Shown here: in pieces, positions 7,278 through 15,189 of the stretch
Layout of the letters: each line of letters opens with the position of its first letter
Numbering within the stretch: the first letter of the stretch is position 1
DNA from: Deltaproteobacteria bacterium
Lineage (GTDB): Bacteria; Myxococcota_A; Polyangia; Polyangiales; Ga0077539
NCBI GenBank assembly: GCA_016218725.1
Contig: JACRDB010000101.1
Span: 1-48,771, forward strand
Reading direction: 5' to 3'
DNA: 48,771 nucleotides
Notes under the pieces: generated by a model
Database searches by the model: none
The model's input: the letters and a program-made list of their open reading frames with translations, nothing else
What the model was told of the DNA's origin: nothing
Program-made: the position numbers and the translations under genes

Positions 7278-9260
7278 TCAATCCGGCGGCACGGCCATGC
7301 GCTGCTCCGGCGCGTACCGGAGCGTATAGGGCCTCGCCTGCACGAAGACGAGCTGCCGCTCCCTGCCGCGCAGCAGGAACTCCACGTCCATGGCGCGGCC
7401 CCGCTCCCACCCGTCGCCGACGAAGTGGCCGTGGATGACCCTGAGCGCCGCCGCGAGGCGCAGCACCTCCGGGTCCGTGAGCACCGGGGCACCGCCCGTG
7501 AGCGTGCTGCGCGAGAGGCGCTCGAACTCTCCCTCGGAGGCGTAGGTGTAGTACAGCACCTGCTCGGGCACCTGGTCCCCACGGGCGCTGGTGACGGCGC
7601 CGCCCTCGTCCCGCGCGATCTGCGCGTTGATGAAATACCCCGGGCGGCCCTCGTTGAAGGGGTTGCCGGTGATGGCCACGCCGTCCACCACGTCGTCGTC
7701 GAGGGAGCCCTGGACCAGGACCGCCATGGCCACGAGGTGCTCGTCCACGCGGAAGAAGCTCCTCTCCTCGTGGGCCTGGAGGTTCCAGGTGGAGGCCCAG
7801 ACGGCTCTAAGAGCGTCCGCCAGCGTGGCCTCGTCGGCGTGGGCAGGCACCACCACCGAGCGGTAGAGCCCCGCGCCGTTGAAGCCCTCCAGGTCCTCGG
7901 CGTTGGTGCTCGACCGCAGCCGCACCCGCCGCTCCGGGAAGCGCTCGGCGATGCGCTGGCGCACCCGCTGGAGGAGCCCCGGGTCCACCGGCGCGCGGGC
8001 GATGGCCTCCCGCAGCGCCTGGAGCCTCGCGGCGCGGGCCTCGTGGTCGTCGCGCAGGCGCGGGTCATCGAGAATGGCGTCGCGCTGCGCCACGAGCCCA
8101 TTGGCCTCAAGGTGTGACAGGTACGCGCTGAAGGGCACCACGAAGGCGTCGGGCACCAGCACCGGCGGGCCCAGGGAGCCCAGCTCGCCGAGCTGCGAGG
8201 CCTTGGCCCCGGCGATGTCCACGTCGCTCCGCCGGAGCGTTCGCACGTCGGGCAGGCCCGGGTCCCTCGGGGACAGCTCCGGGCGCGTCACCGTGGTGGG
8301 ACGCAGGCTCGCCCACGCGCTCTGGGCGCGCGCCTCGGTGGTCTCTCGCAGCGACCACTCCTGGGCGGTCACCCGGAGCTCCACCAGGTGCCCTTCGAGG
8401 GCCCGCACCTCGGGGCGCTCCAGGGCGTCCCGGAGGGCCATGTCCGGCGTGCCTCGGTTGGTGGCCAGGACCGCCAGGTGCGCCAGCGGGGTCTGGAGCT
8501 CGGTGGTGATCACCGCGGCGCACACCGGCAGGTCCAGGGGCACATGGTCCAGCACCAGCACGTCCGTGCGACGCACGCGCGAAGGGTCCACGGGGCCTCG
8601 CACCACGCGGAGGTACCCATACGCGGTCCCGAGGTTCACGGGCTGGTACCTCAGCCCCGCGTAGAGCTCCTCGGAGGTCACCATGGGCACCGCCGCCGCG
8701 CGGAACTGGTCCATCGCCGCCTCGTGCGCCGGAGGCACCGGGTGGTACTGGAGCCGGTCAGCGAAATACACCCTCTCCCTCAGCGCCTGGAAGGCCCTCA
8801 CCGTGCGAGGGACGTCCAGGAGGTCCCCGGCCACGAGCTCAAAGCACCAGCGGTCCGTGTCCCGGTGGTGGAGGATGGTCCCGAGGATGAAGCGCCGGTC
8901 GGCCCTGCGGTACTCCCGGATGTTGAACGCCGCGTGGTCCTCGATGGGGTGGGCGGGCCCTCCCAGGAAGCGATCGGCGAAGAAGTAATGGATCTCCCAG
9001 CGCCGTGACTGGAGGAAATACACGCGCCAGTCGTCCTCCAGGTCGATCACCACCTTCACCACGTCGGTGTGGGCGAAGCGCTCCCTCCCCGGCGAGGACG
9101 CCAGGGCCGCCCAGACCGCGGGGCTGTCCACCCGGGCCGCACAGTCTGCGTTCCGGTCGGGGTGTCCGTCCAGGACGCTCCTTGGCGCTGGCGGGCGGCA
9201 GGCGAGCGCGAGCGAGAGGAGCGCGACTCCCAGGGCGAGGCGGAGGTTACTGGCGGGCAT
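7278..9260 (-). CDS. Lipoprotein with permuted PEP/pyruvate dikinase domains
   Basis: The ATG at 9260 gives a clear lipoprotein signal with lipobox L-A-L-A-C (Cys21). Residues about 230-300 resemble the swivelling phosphohistidine domain of PEP synthase, PPDK and glucan-water-dikinase enzymes, with 'TPLAHLAVLATNRGTP' and candidate His261. Residues about 345-660 resemble the ATP-grasp PPDK N-terminal domain, with 'RSSTNAEDLEGFNGAG' at 449-464 and the closing motif 'VQARPYTL'. The usual order in PPDK-type enzymes is ATP-grasp first and His domain second; here it is reversed. The first 200 residues are a family-specific region I do not recognise. A lipidated, exported ATP-grasp phosphotransferase is odd, because the periplasm lacks ATP; either the signal is wrong or the domains have a new use. 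It reads away from the Cys-rich lipoprotein gene at 9349. Confidence 0.75.
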   Translation of the reverse strand: MPASNLRLALGVALLSLALACRPPAPRSVLDGHPDRNADCAARVDSPAVWAALASSPGRERFAHTDVVKVVIDLEDDWRVYFLQSRRWEIHYFFADRFLGGPAHPIEDHAAFNIREYRRADRRFILGTILHHRDTDRWCFELVAGDLLDVPRTVRAFQALRERVYFADRLQYHPVPPAHEAAMDQFRAAAVPMVTSEELYAGLRYQPVNLGTAYGYLRVVRGPVDPSRVRRTDVLVLDHVPLDLPVCAAVITTELQTPLAHLAVLATNRGTPDMALRDALERPEVRALEGHLVELRVTAQEWSLRETTEARAQSAWASLRPTTVTRPELSPRDPGLPDVRTLRRSDVDIAGAKASQLGELGSLGPPVLVPDAFVVPFSAYLSHLEANGLVAQRDAILDDPRLRDDHEARAARLQALREAIARAPVDPGLLQRVRQRIAERFPERRVRLRSSTNAEDLEGFNGAGLYRSVVVPAHADEATLADALRAVWASTWNLQAHEERSFFRVDEHLVAMAVLVQGSLDDDVVDGVAITGNPFNEGRPGYFINAQIARDEGGAVTSARGDQVPEQVLYYTYASEGEFERLSRSTLTGGAPVLTDPEVLRLAAALRVIHGHFVGDGWERGRAMDVEFLLRGRERQLVFVQARPYTLRYAPEQRMAVPPD

Positions 9261-9348
9261 CGGGCGTTGGACCGCGATGGTGCCACGGATCGTTGGGTCT
9301 TGCGGCGACCTCACCCCGCGCCCGCCCGGCGGTTGCTATCCTCGGGCC
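9261..9348. promoter_or_regulatory. 88-bp divergent promoter region
   Basis: This short gap separates the dikinase-like lipoprotein gene (leftward) from the Cys/Gly-rich lipoprotein gene (rightward) and must carry both promoters. I see only weak -10-like text (TTGCTATCCT near 9333-9342) before the rightward ATG. No strong Shine-Dalgarno precedes either start. Confidence 0.3.
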
Positions 9349-11217
9349 ATGCTTCGACGTGACCTCCCCCGCGCCCTGGTCGCCCTGGTCCTCGGGTGCA
9401 GCAGCGCCCAGAACATCACGGTCTTCGCCCCGGAGGACGTCACCGACGCCGCAGACGCCTCGGACGCAGCCCCCTCGACGGACGCCCCGGCCGCCGACCT
9501 GCCGGGCCTCGACGCCCCTCCCGGCGCGGACGCCGCCACGGACGGGGGCACCTCCGGCTGCCGCGCCCACGACGACTGCCGCAACCACGAGCTCGGCTAC
9601 CGCCGGTGTGATCCCGGCTCCCGGCGCTGCGTCCGCTGCACCCCCGCGGACGATGACTGCGCCCCCGCCCAGCACTGCGACGGGAACACCTTTCAGTGCG
9701 TCCCGGGGTGCCGCGCGGACCTCGGGTGCCCGGGGCCCGAGGCGCCTCGGTGCCTCGTGAGCGCCCACCGCTGCGTGCGCTGCCTCGAAGACGCCCACTG
9801 CCCCGACGGAGAGGTGTGCCGGGACAGCCTCTGCGCCCGCGGGTGCAGCGCCTCCAGGCCCTGCGCCTCGGGCGGTCAGTGCTGCGCCGGCCAGTGCCGG
9901 GACACCCTCCGAGACCCCGCCCACTGCGGGGCGTGTGACACCGTCTGCGCCGCCGCCGGGGGCGCCGCCACCTGCGCCGCAGGGCGCTGCGGGATCACCT
10001 GCGCCACCGGCCGCGGAGACTGCGACGGCGTCCTGGCCAACGGCTGCGAGTCGGACCTGCGCACCACCAGCGCCCACTGCGGCCGCTGCGCCAACCCCTG
10101 CCCCGCTGGAGGGTCGTGCCGCGACGGAGCGTGCCCCTCCACCATGCCCTGTCCCGCCCCGCGTACCCTCTGCGGCGCCCTGTGCGTGAGCCTCCCCAGC
10201 GACGCCATGCACTGCGGCGCCTGTGGCAACGCATGCCCCTCCGGGCGCGTGTGCTCCCTGGGGGTTTGCATCACCCCCACGCGCCCTCCCTGCTCCCCCG
10301 CGGAGCTCGCCATGAGCGACGGCGTCTGCGCCGACGGCCCCGCCACCCGAGCGTGCACCGACGCGGACCTCTCGGGACCGCTGCCCGCGCGCCGCGTGGT
10401 GTTTGAACACACCGGCAGCGACCAGCGCTTCACCGTCCCCGCAGGCGTCACCGCCGTCGCCGTCAAGCTCTGGGGCGCCGGTGGAGGCTCCTGGGGCACG
10501 CACTCCGGTGGCTCCGGTGGGGCCGGGGCCTTCGCGTTTGCCGCCCTCGCCGTCACCCCGGGCGAGGACCTCACCGTGCTCGTCGGCCAGGGCGGCGGCG
10601 ACGGCTTCCGCCGTATGGACATCTACGGCGGCGGAGGCCACGGCGGTTACTTCGCAGGCTCCGGCGGCGGGCGCAGCGCCCTGCGCAGAGGCCCCCGAGA
10701 GCTCGTCACCGCCGCGGGCGGCGGCGGCGGCGGGAGCTGCAACGGCACCGACCCCTGCGGCATCGGCGGCGCCGGAGGCGTCTCCTCCGGCGAGAACGGC
10801 ACCGACTCGGTACCCAATGACGCCACCTACGGAGTCTCCGGCACCGGCGCCACCATGATGTGCGGTGGTGTGGGTGGCTACACTACCTGTGGGTGTGGCA
10901 TCCCTCGTGGGGCCGGCGAAGGCGGGAGGCCCTTTCAGGGCGGGAGCACCATTGGTTCGGCGCCCGGCCAGGGTGGCGGTGGCGGCGGCGGCGGTTACCT
11001 TGGAGGGGCTTCCGGTGGTGGAGACTGCGGGGGCAACACCGGCGGCGGAGGTGGTGGTGGCCGGAGCTTCGCGGTACCCACCGAGGGCTGCGCCTCGGCG
11101 GGGACCGGACCCACCCCCGGGAGGGCGTCGGACCCCGACCGGGGGACCACCGGGGCAGGCGCACCCCCAGCCAGCGGTCGCGCCGGGAGCCACGGAAGGG
11201 TGGTGCTGTATTACTGA
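9349..11217 (+). CDS. Cys-rich lipoprotein with C-terminal glycine-rich domain
   Basis: A 622-residue protein with lipobox V-L-G-C (Cys17), then an Asp/Ala-rich linker (D-A-A-D-A-S-D type, about 30-68). Residues about 70-330 are Cys-rich and include modules of the type 'AHCGACDTVC' and 'HCGRCANPC'. From about 350 on, 'FTVPAGVTAVAVKLWGAGGG' opens a glycine-rich domain that runs to the end, with many G-G-G-G stretches and scattered Cys. This layout resembles bacterial 'glycine-rich' proteins and the glycine-rich domain named after the ALK/LTK receptors, where poly-Gly helices pack into a rigid bundle. I infer a surface structural or binding protein. The ATG was chosen for the lipoprotein signal; the open frame extends upstream without one. 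Confidence 0.8.
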   Translation: MLRRDLPRALVALVLGCSSAQNITVFAPEDVTDAADASDAAPSTDAPAADLPGLDAPPGADAATDGGTSGCRAHDDCRNHELGYRRCDPGSRRCVRCTPADDDCAPAQHCDGNTFQCVPGCRADLGCPGPEAPRCLVSAHRCVRCLEDAHCPDGEVCRDSLCARGCSASRPCASGGQCCAGQCRDTLRDPAHCGACDTVCAAAGGAATCAAGRCGITCATGRGDCDGVLANGCESDLRTTSAHCGRCANPCPAGGSCRDGACPSTMPCPAPRTLCGALCVSLPSDAMHCGACGNACPSGRVCSLGVCITPTRPPCSPAELAMSDGVCADGPATRACTDADLSGPLPARRVVFEHTGSDQRFTVPAGVTAVAVKLWGAGGGSWGTHSGGSGGAGAFAFAALAVTPGEDLTVLVGQGGGDGFRRMDIYGGGGHGGYFAGSGGGRSALRRGPRELVTAAGGGGGGSCNGTDPCGIGGAGGVSSGENGTDSVPNDATYGVSGTGATMMCGGVGGYTTCGCGIPRGAGEGGRPFQGGSTIGSAPGQGGGGGGGGYLGGASGGGDCGGNTGGGGGGGRSFAVPTEGCASAGTGPTPGRASDPDRGTTGAGAPPASGRAGSHGRVVLYY

Positions 11218-11244
11218 CAACAGTGCTATGAAGCCGCGGTCGCC

Positions 11245-12564
11245 ATGGTGGACGTTCGGTTGCGAGGGGTGAGAGATCGGGCCGTCGGGGCCCTGGCCGA
11301 CGCGGTGCTCCCCAGCGGCTGCCCCGGCTCAGACCTTGACGTGCCCAGGGTCTGGGCGCGCATCGCCCGGGCCCTGGCAGCCTCCGGGAGAAGCGCCCTG
11401 GCCGGGCGCGTGCTGGACGCCACCGCCCGGAGGTTCCTGCCGGAGCCCGCGGGAGGCGGCCCCACGGCCTCCCCGGACCTGGTGACCGTCGCGCTGTGCA
11501 CCGTCACCGCGGCGAGGCTCGGGCGCCCGGGCCTTGCGCTGCGCGTGGGCGCGCGCCTCGCGGGCTGCCGGGAGCCCACCCAGGGCGGGGCCTACACCAC
11601 CACTGGCTCGGAGGGCGTCACGGACCTGGCGTCCACGGTGTACCTGGGCCTCGCGGACCTCGCGTGCGGGCATGTCCCGGGCGCCCTCGCGTCGGCCAGG
11701 TACCTCGCCGCGCTCTGGGCCGTGCAGCCCCACGCGGACGTGGTGCTCCTGCGCCGGGACCCTCGCGGGGCTCTGGTCACCGATGGGGCCCCGGAGGCCC
11801 GCGCGAGCTTCGCCCTGGAGGTCGAGGGCAGCGGCCAGGGCCACGGCGTCCTCGGCGAGGCCGTGGGCTTCCTCCTCACGCTGCGGGAGCTCGACCCGTC
11901 CCCCGGCGGTGTGGAGCTCCTGCGCCTCGCGGGGAACATCCTGCGCTTCGCCGGTAGGTGCGTGGGGAACATCACGGACCCCGCGGACGCCGCGGAGCTG
12001 TGCTGGGCCGCCGCCGCCCTCGGCAGGGTCACCGGCGACGGCGAGGTCCAGGACCTGGCCGCGAGGCTCCTCCGGGGGCTCTCCCCCCAGCAGGACGTCG
12101 ATGGGTACTTCCGCCAGCACCGGGACGGCGCCGCCGAGCGCGCCGAGCGCACCGCCCGCGTGGCGAGCGCTCTTGCCGAGGCCTCGCTCACGGAGGACCC
12201 CGCGGGCCTGCCCGCCGCGGAGCCCTCGGCGCGGGAAGGCGTGAGGGTGGTGCTCTGCAACGCCCCCGGGGACAAGGTCCAGGCCCTGGCCGACGCGGTC
12301 CTCTCCGAGCGCCTCGCCGCATGCGTGAACGTCATCCCCGTGGTGGAGAGCGCCTACGAGTGGAAGGGCCGCTTCGAGCGGGAGCCCGAGGCCACCATGC
12401 TCATCAAGACCACCCGCGAGCGCGTGGCCGCCCTCACCGCGAGGCTCCGGGCCCTGCACCCATACGAAATCCCGGAGGTGCTCTCGCTGGCCGCCGAGGC
12501 CTCCGAGGGCAACGGGGACTACGCCGCCTGGGTGCGAGGCCAGGTACGCCCTCGCCAGGGATAG
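11245..12564 (+). CDS. Toroid-like domain fused to CutA
   Basis: A 439-residue protein. Residues about 333-436 are a full CutA domain (normally a stand-alone protein of about 105 residues), with 'LAACVNVIPVVESAYEWKG', 'MLIKT' and 'HPYEIPEV'. Residues 1-320 are alpha-helical with regularly spaced Ala/Leu-rich hairpins and phrases such as 'TDLASTVYLGLADLACG' and 'QDVDGYFRQHRDG'. These resemble (alpha/alpha) toroid folds of the terpene-cyclase or sugar-epimerase kind, though I cannot name the family. CutA trimers have been linked to divalent-cation tolerance, but their molecular role is unclear. I found no signal peptide. It lies 41 bases before nadE, on the same strand, and may share its transcript. 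The ATG at 11245 has no good Shine-Dalgarno, so the start is less certain than the domains. Confidence 0.75.
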   Translation: MVDVRLRGVRDRAVGALADAVLPSGCPGSDLDVPRVWARIARALAASGRSALAGRVLDATARRFLPEPAGGGPTASPDLVTVALCTVTAARLGRPGLALRVGARLAGCREPTQGGAYTTTGSEGVTDLASTVYLGLADLACGHVPGALASARYLAALWAVQPHADVVLLRRDPRGALVTDGAPEARASFALEVEGSGQGHGVLGEAVGFLLTLRELDPSPGGVELLRLAGNILRFAGRCVGNITDPADAAELCWAAAALGRVTGDGEVQDLAARLLRGLSPQQDVDGYFRQHRDGAAERAERTARVASALAEASLTEDPAGLPAAEPSAREGVRVVLCNAPGDKVQALADAVLSERLAACVNVIPVVESAYEWKGRFEREPEATMLIKTTRERVAALTARLRALHPYEIPEVLSLAAEASEGNGDYAAWVRGQVRPRQG

Positions 12565-12605
12565 GGTAAGGTCCCCTTTGCCCAGAGGCACCCCACGGAG
12601 GATCG

Positions 12606-14510
12606 ATGAGGCTCATCAGGATCGCGCTCGCGAGCGTCAACCCCACCGTGGGGAGCGTACAATCCAACACGGACCGGGCCGTCGCCGCCGCCGTGGCCAT
12701 GGCCCGCGCCGGGGCCACCGTGGGCGCCCTCCCGGAGCAGGTCCTCGGCGGCTATCCCCCGGAGGACCTCATCCAGTGGAGGGGCTTCGTGGACGCCCAG
12801 TGGCGCGCCCTCCTACGCTTCGCCGCGGAGACGAAGCACCACGGCACGGTCTTCGCCCTCGGGACCGTGGCGGCGTTGAAGGGCCACCTCTACAACGTCG
12901 CCGCGGTGGTCCACCGGGGGCACATCCTGGGCCTCGTGCCCAAGGAGAAGCTCCCCACCTACAATGTGTTCTACGAGTCTCGCACGTTCTCTCGCGGGGC
13001 CCCCAACGTCTATGATGAAGTATCCGGAGTCCCCTTCGGAGACCTGGTCTTCTCGTTTGACTTCGGCAAGCTGGCGGTGGAGGTCTGTGAAGACGTCTGG
13101 TCCCCGGACGGGCCCCAGCGACGGCGCTGCTACGCCGGGGCGGAGGTGGTGGTGAACCTCTCGGCGTCGCCGTACCGCATGGGGGTGGTCAACACCCGCC
13201 GGGAGATGCTCGCCACCCGCAGCGGGGACAACCAGTGCACCCTGGCCTACACCAACTGCGTCGGGGCCAACGACGGGCTGATCTTCGATGGCGGCGGCTT
13301 CGTCTTCCAGAACGGCCGCCCCATGCTGGAGGCCCCCCGCTGGAAGGAGAGCTTCGCCTCCGCCGTGGTGGACCTGGACCGCACCCTGCGGCTCCGCACG
13401 GAGAACACCACCTGGCGCACGGACTGCCTGGACGCCCAGCGGGGCGGCGCCCTCCCGAAGACCCTCACGGCCCACGGGGCCACCGCGGACCGGGCGGGGC
13501 TGCCGTACCCCGCGCCCGTGCACCAGAGCTTCTTCCTCCCCGGGGCCTCCGCCGCCCGCAGCGCGCGGGAGGAGTTCTGCGAGGACCTCCTGGACGCCCT
13601 GGCCCTCGGCGTCGGGGACTACCTGGAGAAGACCCGGGCCTTCAAGGGCATCGCCCTGGCCCTCTCCGGCGGGAGGGACTCGCTCCTCACCCTGCTCATC
13701 GCCTGGAGGTACACCCAGAAGCGCTTCGCGGACCTGGACGAGGCTGCGCGCAGGGCCCAGACCGGGGAGTTCCTCCGGGCGTTCTACATGCCGTCGCGCT
13801 ACTCCTCGGACCACACCTCGGAGAGCGCCCGGACCATCTGCCAGGACCTCGGGGTGCCCTTCCAGGTGGTGCCCATCGAAGAGGCCTTCAACCGCGAGGC
13901 CGAGGCCGCACGGACCATGGTGGGGGGCGCCCTCACGGGCGTCACCGAGCAGAACGTCCAGGCCCGGATCCGGTCCCAGCGCATGTGGAACTACGTGAAC
14001 ACCTCGGGGTTCCTGTTCCTCCAGACCGGGAACATGTCCGAGAAGGCCATGGGCTACACCACCATCGGCGGCGACCTGGAGGGCGCCCTCGCGGTGCTGG
14101 CCAACGTGCCCAAGACCGTGGTGATCTACCTCCTGGAGTACCTCCTGGAGGCCTATGGCTTCCCCGGCATCAAGATGACCCTCTCGGCCCCCGCGGGGCC
14201 CGAGCTTGCCCCCAACCAGAAGGGCGAGGACGAGCTCATGCCCTTCCCCGTGCTCGACGCGTGCTTCCACCTGTACGCGTCGGAGAAGCTCAGCCCCGCG
14301 GAGGTCGTCTACGCCCTCGGGTCCATCTTTCCCGAGTACGATGAAGCCGCGCGAAGCGCGTGGGTGACAAAGTTTACGCGTCTGTTCGTGCAGTCCATCT
14401 ACAAGTGGGTCCAGGCCCCACTGTCCCTCCACGTAGGCAACCTGGACCTGGAGCGGGAGCGCGCCCTGCAGCTCCCGGTGGTCGAGACCACCGAGTGGAC
14501 CCGCGCGTAG
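12606..14510 (+). CDS. nadE: Glutamine-dependent NAD+ synthetase
   Basis: This enzyme makes NAD+ from nicotinic acid adenine dinucleotide, ATP and glutamine in the cytoplasm, the last step of NAD biosynthesis. The N-terminal half (1 to about 290) is a nitrilase-type glutaminase with a readable triad: Glu44 in 'LPEQ', Lys113 in 'PKEKLPTY' and Cys161 in 'VEVCEDVW'. The C-terminal half (about 320-634) is the synthetase, with the ATP-pyrophosphatase loop 'LSGGRDS' (353-359) and 'TGNMSEKAMGYTTIGGD'. The usual loop is SGGxDS, so Arg at the variable site is tolerated. A length of 634 fits the two-domain form. The Shine-Dalgarno GGAGGA at 12597-12602 lies unusually close (3 bases) to the ATG. The 3' end overlaps the next gene by 16 bases. 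Confidence 0.96.
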   Translation: MRLIRIALASVNPTVGSVQSNTDRAVAAAVAMARAGATVGALPEQVLGGYPPEDLIQWRGFVDAQWRALLRFAAETKHHGTVFALGTVAALKGHLYNVAAVVHRGHILGLVPKEKLPTYNVFYESRTFSRGAPNVYDEVSGVPFGDLVFSFDFGKLAVEVCEDVWSPDGPQRRRCYAGAEVVVNLSASPYRMGVVNTRREMLATRSGDNQCTLAYTNCVGANDGLIFDGGGFVFQNGRPMLEAPRWKESFASAVVDLDRTLRLRTENTTWRTDCLDAQRGGALPKTLTAHGATADRAGLPYPAPVHQSFFLPGASAARSAREEFCEDLLDALALGVGDYLEKTRAFKGIALALSGGRDSLLTLLIAWRYTQKRFADLDEAARRAQTGEFLRAFYMPSRYSSDHTSESARTICQDLGVPFQVVPIEEAFNREAEAARTMVGGALTGVTEQNVQARIRSQRMWNYVNTSGFLFLQTGNMSEKAMGYTTIGGDLEGALAVLANVPKTVVIYLLEYLLEAYGFPGIKMTLSAPAGPELAPNQKGEDELMPFPVLDACFHLYASEKLSPAEVVYALGSIFPEYDEAARSAWVTKFTRLFVQSIYKWVQAPLSLHVGNLDLERERALQLPVVETTEWTRA

Positions 14511-15175
14511 CGATCCTCTTCGAGGACCCGTCGCTCCTGGCGGTGGACAAGCCCTCGGGGCTGGTGGTGATCCCTGCCCGCGACGAGGACCCCGGGCTCT
14601 CGCTCCGGCACCAGCTCGAAGGCTCCCGCGGCGAGCGCCTCTGGGTCGTCCATCGCCTGGACCGCGGCACCTCCGGGGTGGTGCTCTTCGCCCGCACCGC
14701 CGAGGCCCACCGGGCACTCTGCCTGGCCTTCGAGCAGCACCTGGTCCGGAAGACCTACCTGGCCTACACCCAGGGCGCGCCCTCGCCCCCCGAGGGGGAC
14801 CTCACCGTGGCCCTCCACACCGCCCGCCGCGGGAAGATGCGCCCCGCGCTGGAGGGCGAGCCCGGCGCCCTCACCTCGCGCACGGGCTACCGCGTCCAGC
14901 GCCGCTGGACCACGCCCTCGGGCGTCGTCGCAAGAATCGAGGCCTCGCCCCTCACCGGTCGGCAGCACCAGGTGAGGGTCCACCTGCGCTGGGCCGGCGC
15001 GCCGATCCTGGGAGACGCCCTCTACGGCGCGCCCGACGCGCGCATCGGGCGCCTCGCCCTCCACGCCGCCAGGGTCGAGCTCCCGCACGAGGGCGCCACC
15101 CTCACCCTCGAGGCGCCCCTCCCCGCGGACCTCGTGGCGCTGGAGGCGGCGCTCGGGGCGTGGGATCAAGCGTAG
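14495..15175 (+). CDS. RluA-family pseudouridine synthase
   Basis: A 226-residue RluA/RsuA-superfamily enzyme that would convert a uridine of rRNA or tRNA to pseudouridine. The catalytic motif is 'HRLDRGTSG', with Asp56 as the nucleophile. 'VDKPSGLVV' (17-25) and 'TGRQHQVRVHL' are the other family signatures. No S4 RNA-binding domain is present, so it is the short RluA form; the target site cannot be told from the sequence. I chose the GTG at 14495 because the family's N-terminal strand begins just after it. It overlaps the last 16 bases of nadE, which suggests translational coupling. A longer upstream reading would overlap nadE by 151 bases and looks like a frame shadow. Confidence 0.88.
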   Translation: MDPRVAILFEDPSLLAVDKPSGLVVIPARDEDPGLSLRHQLEGSRGERLWVVHRLDRGTSGVVLFARTAEAHRALCLAFEQHLVRKTYLAYTQGAPSPPEGDLTVALHTARRGKMRPALEGEPGALTSRTGYRVQRRWTTPSGVVARIEASPLTGRQHQVRVHLRWAGAPILGDALYGAPDARIGRLALHAARVELPHEGATLTLEAPLPADLVALEAALGAWDQA

Positions 15176-15189
15176 GGAGAGGCGCGCCG

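Noticed and set aside
6320..8110. Longer 596-residue start for the Uma2-like gene
   Set aside because: The added part overlaps the dikinase-like gene in a shadow frame. The ATG at 7213 gives a natural domain start.
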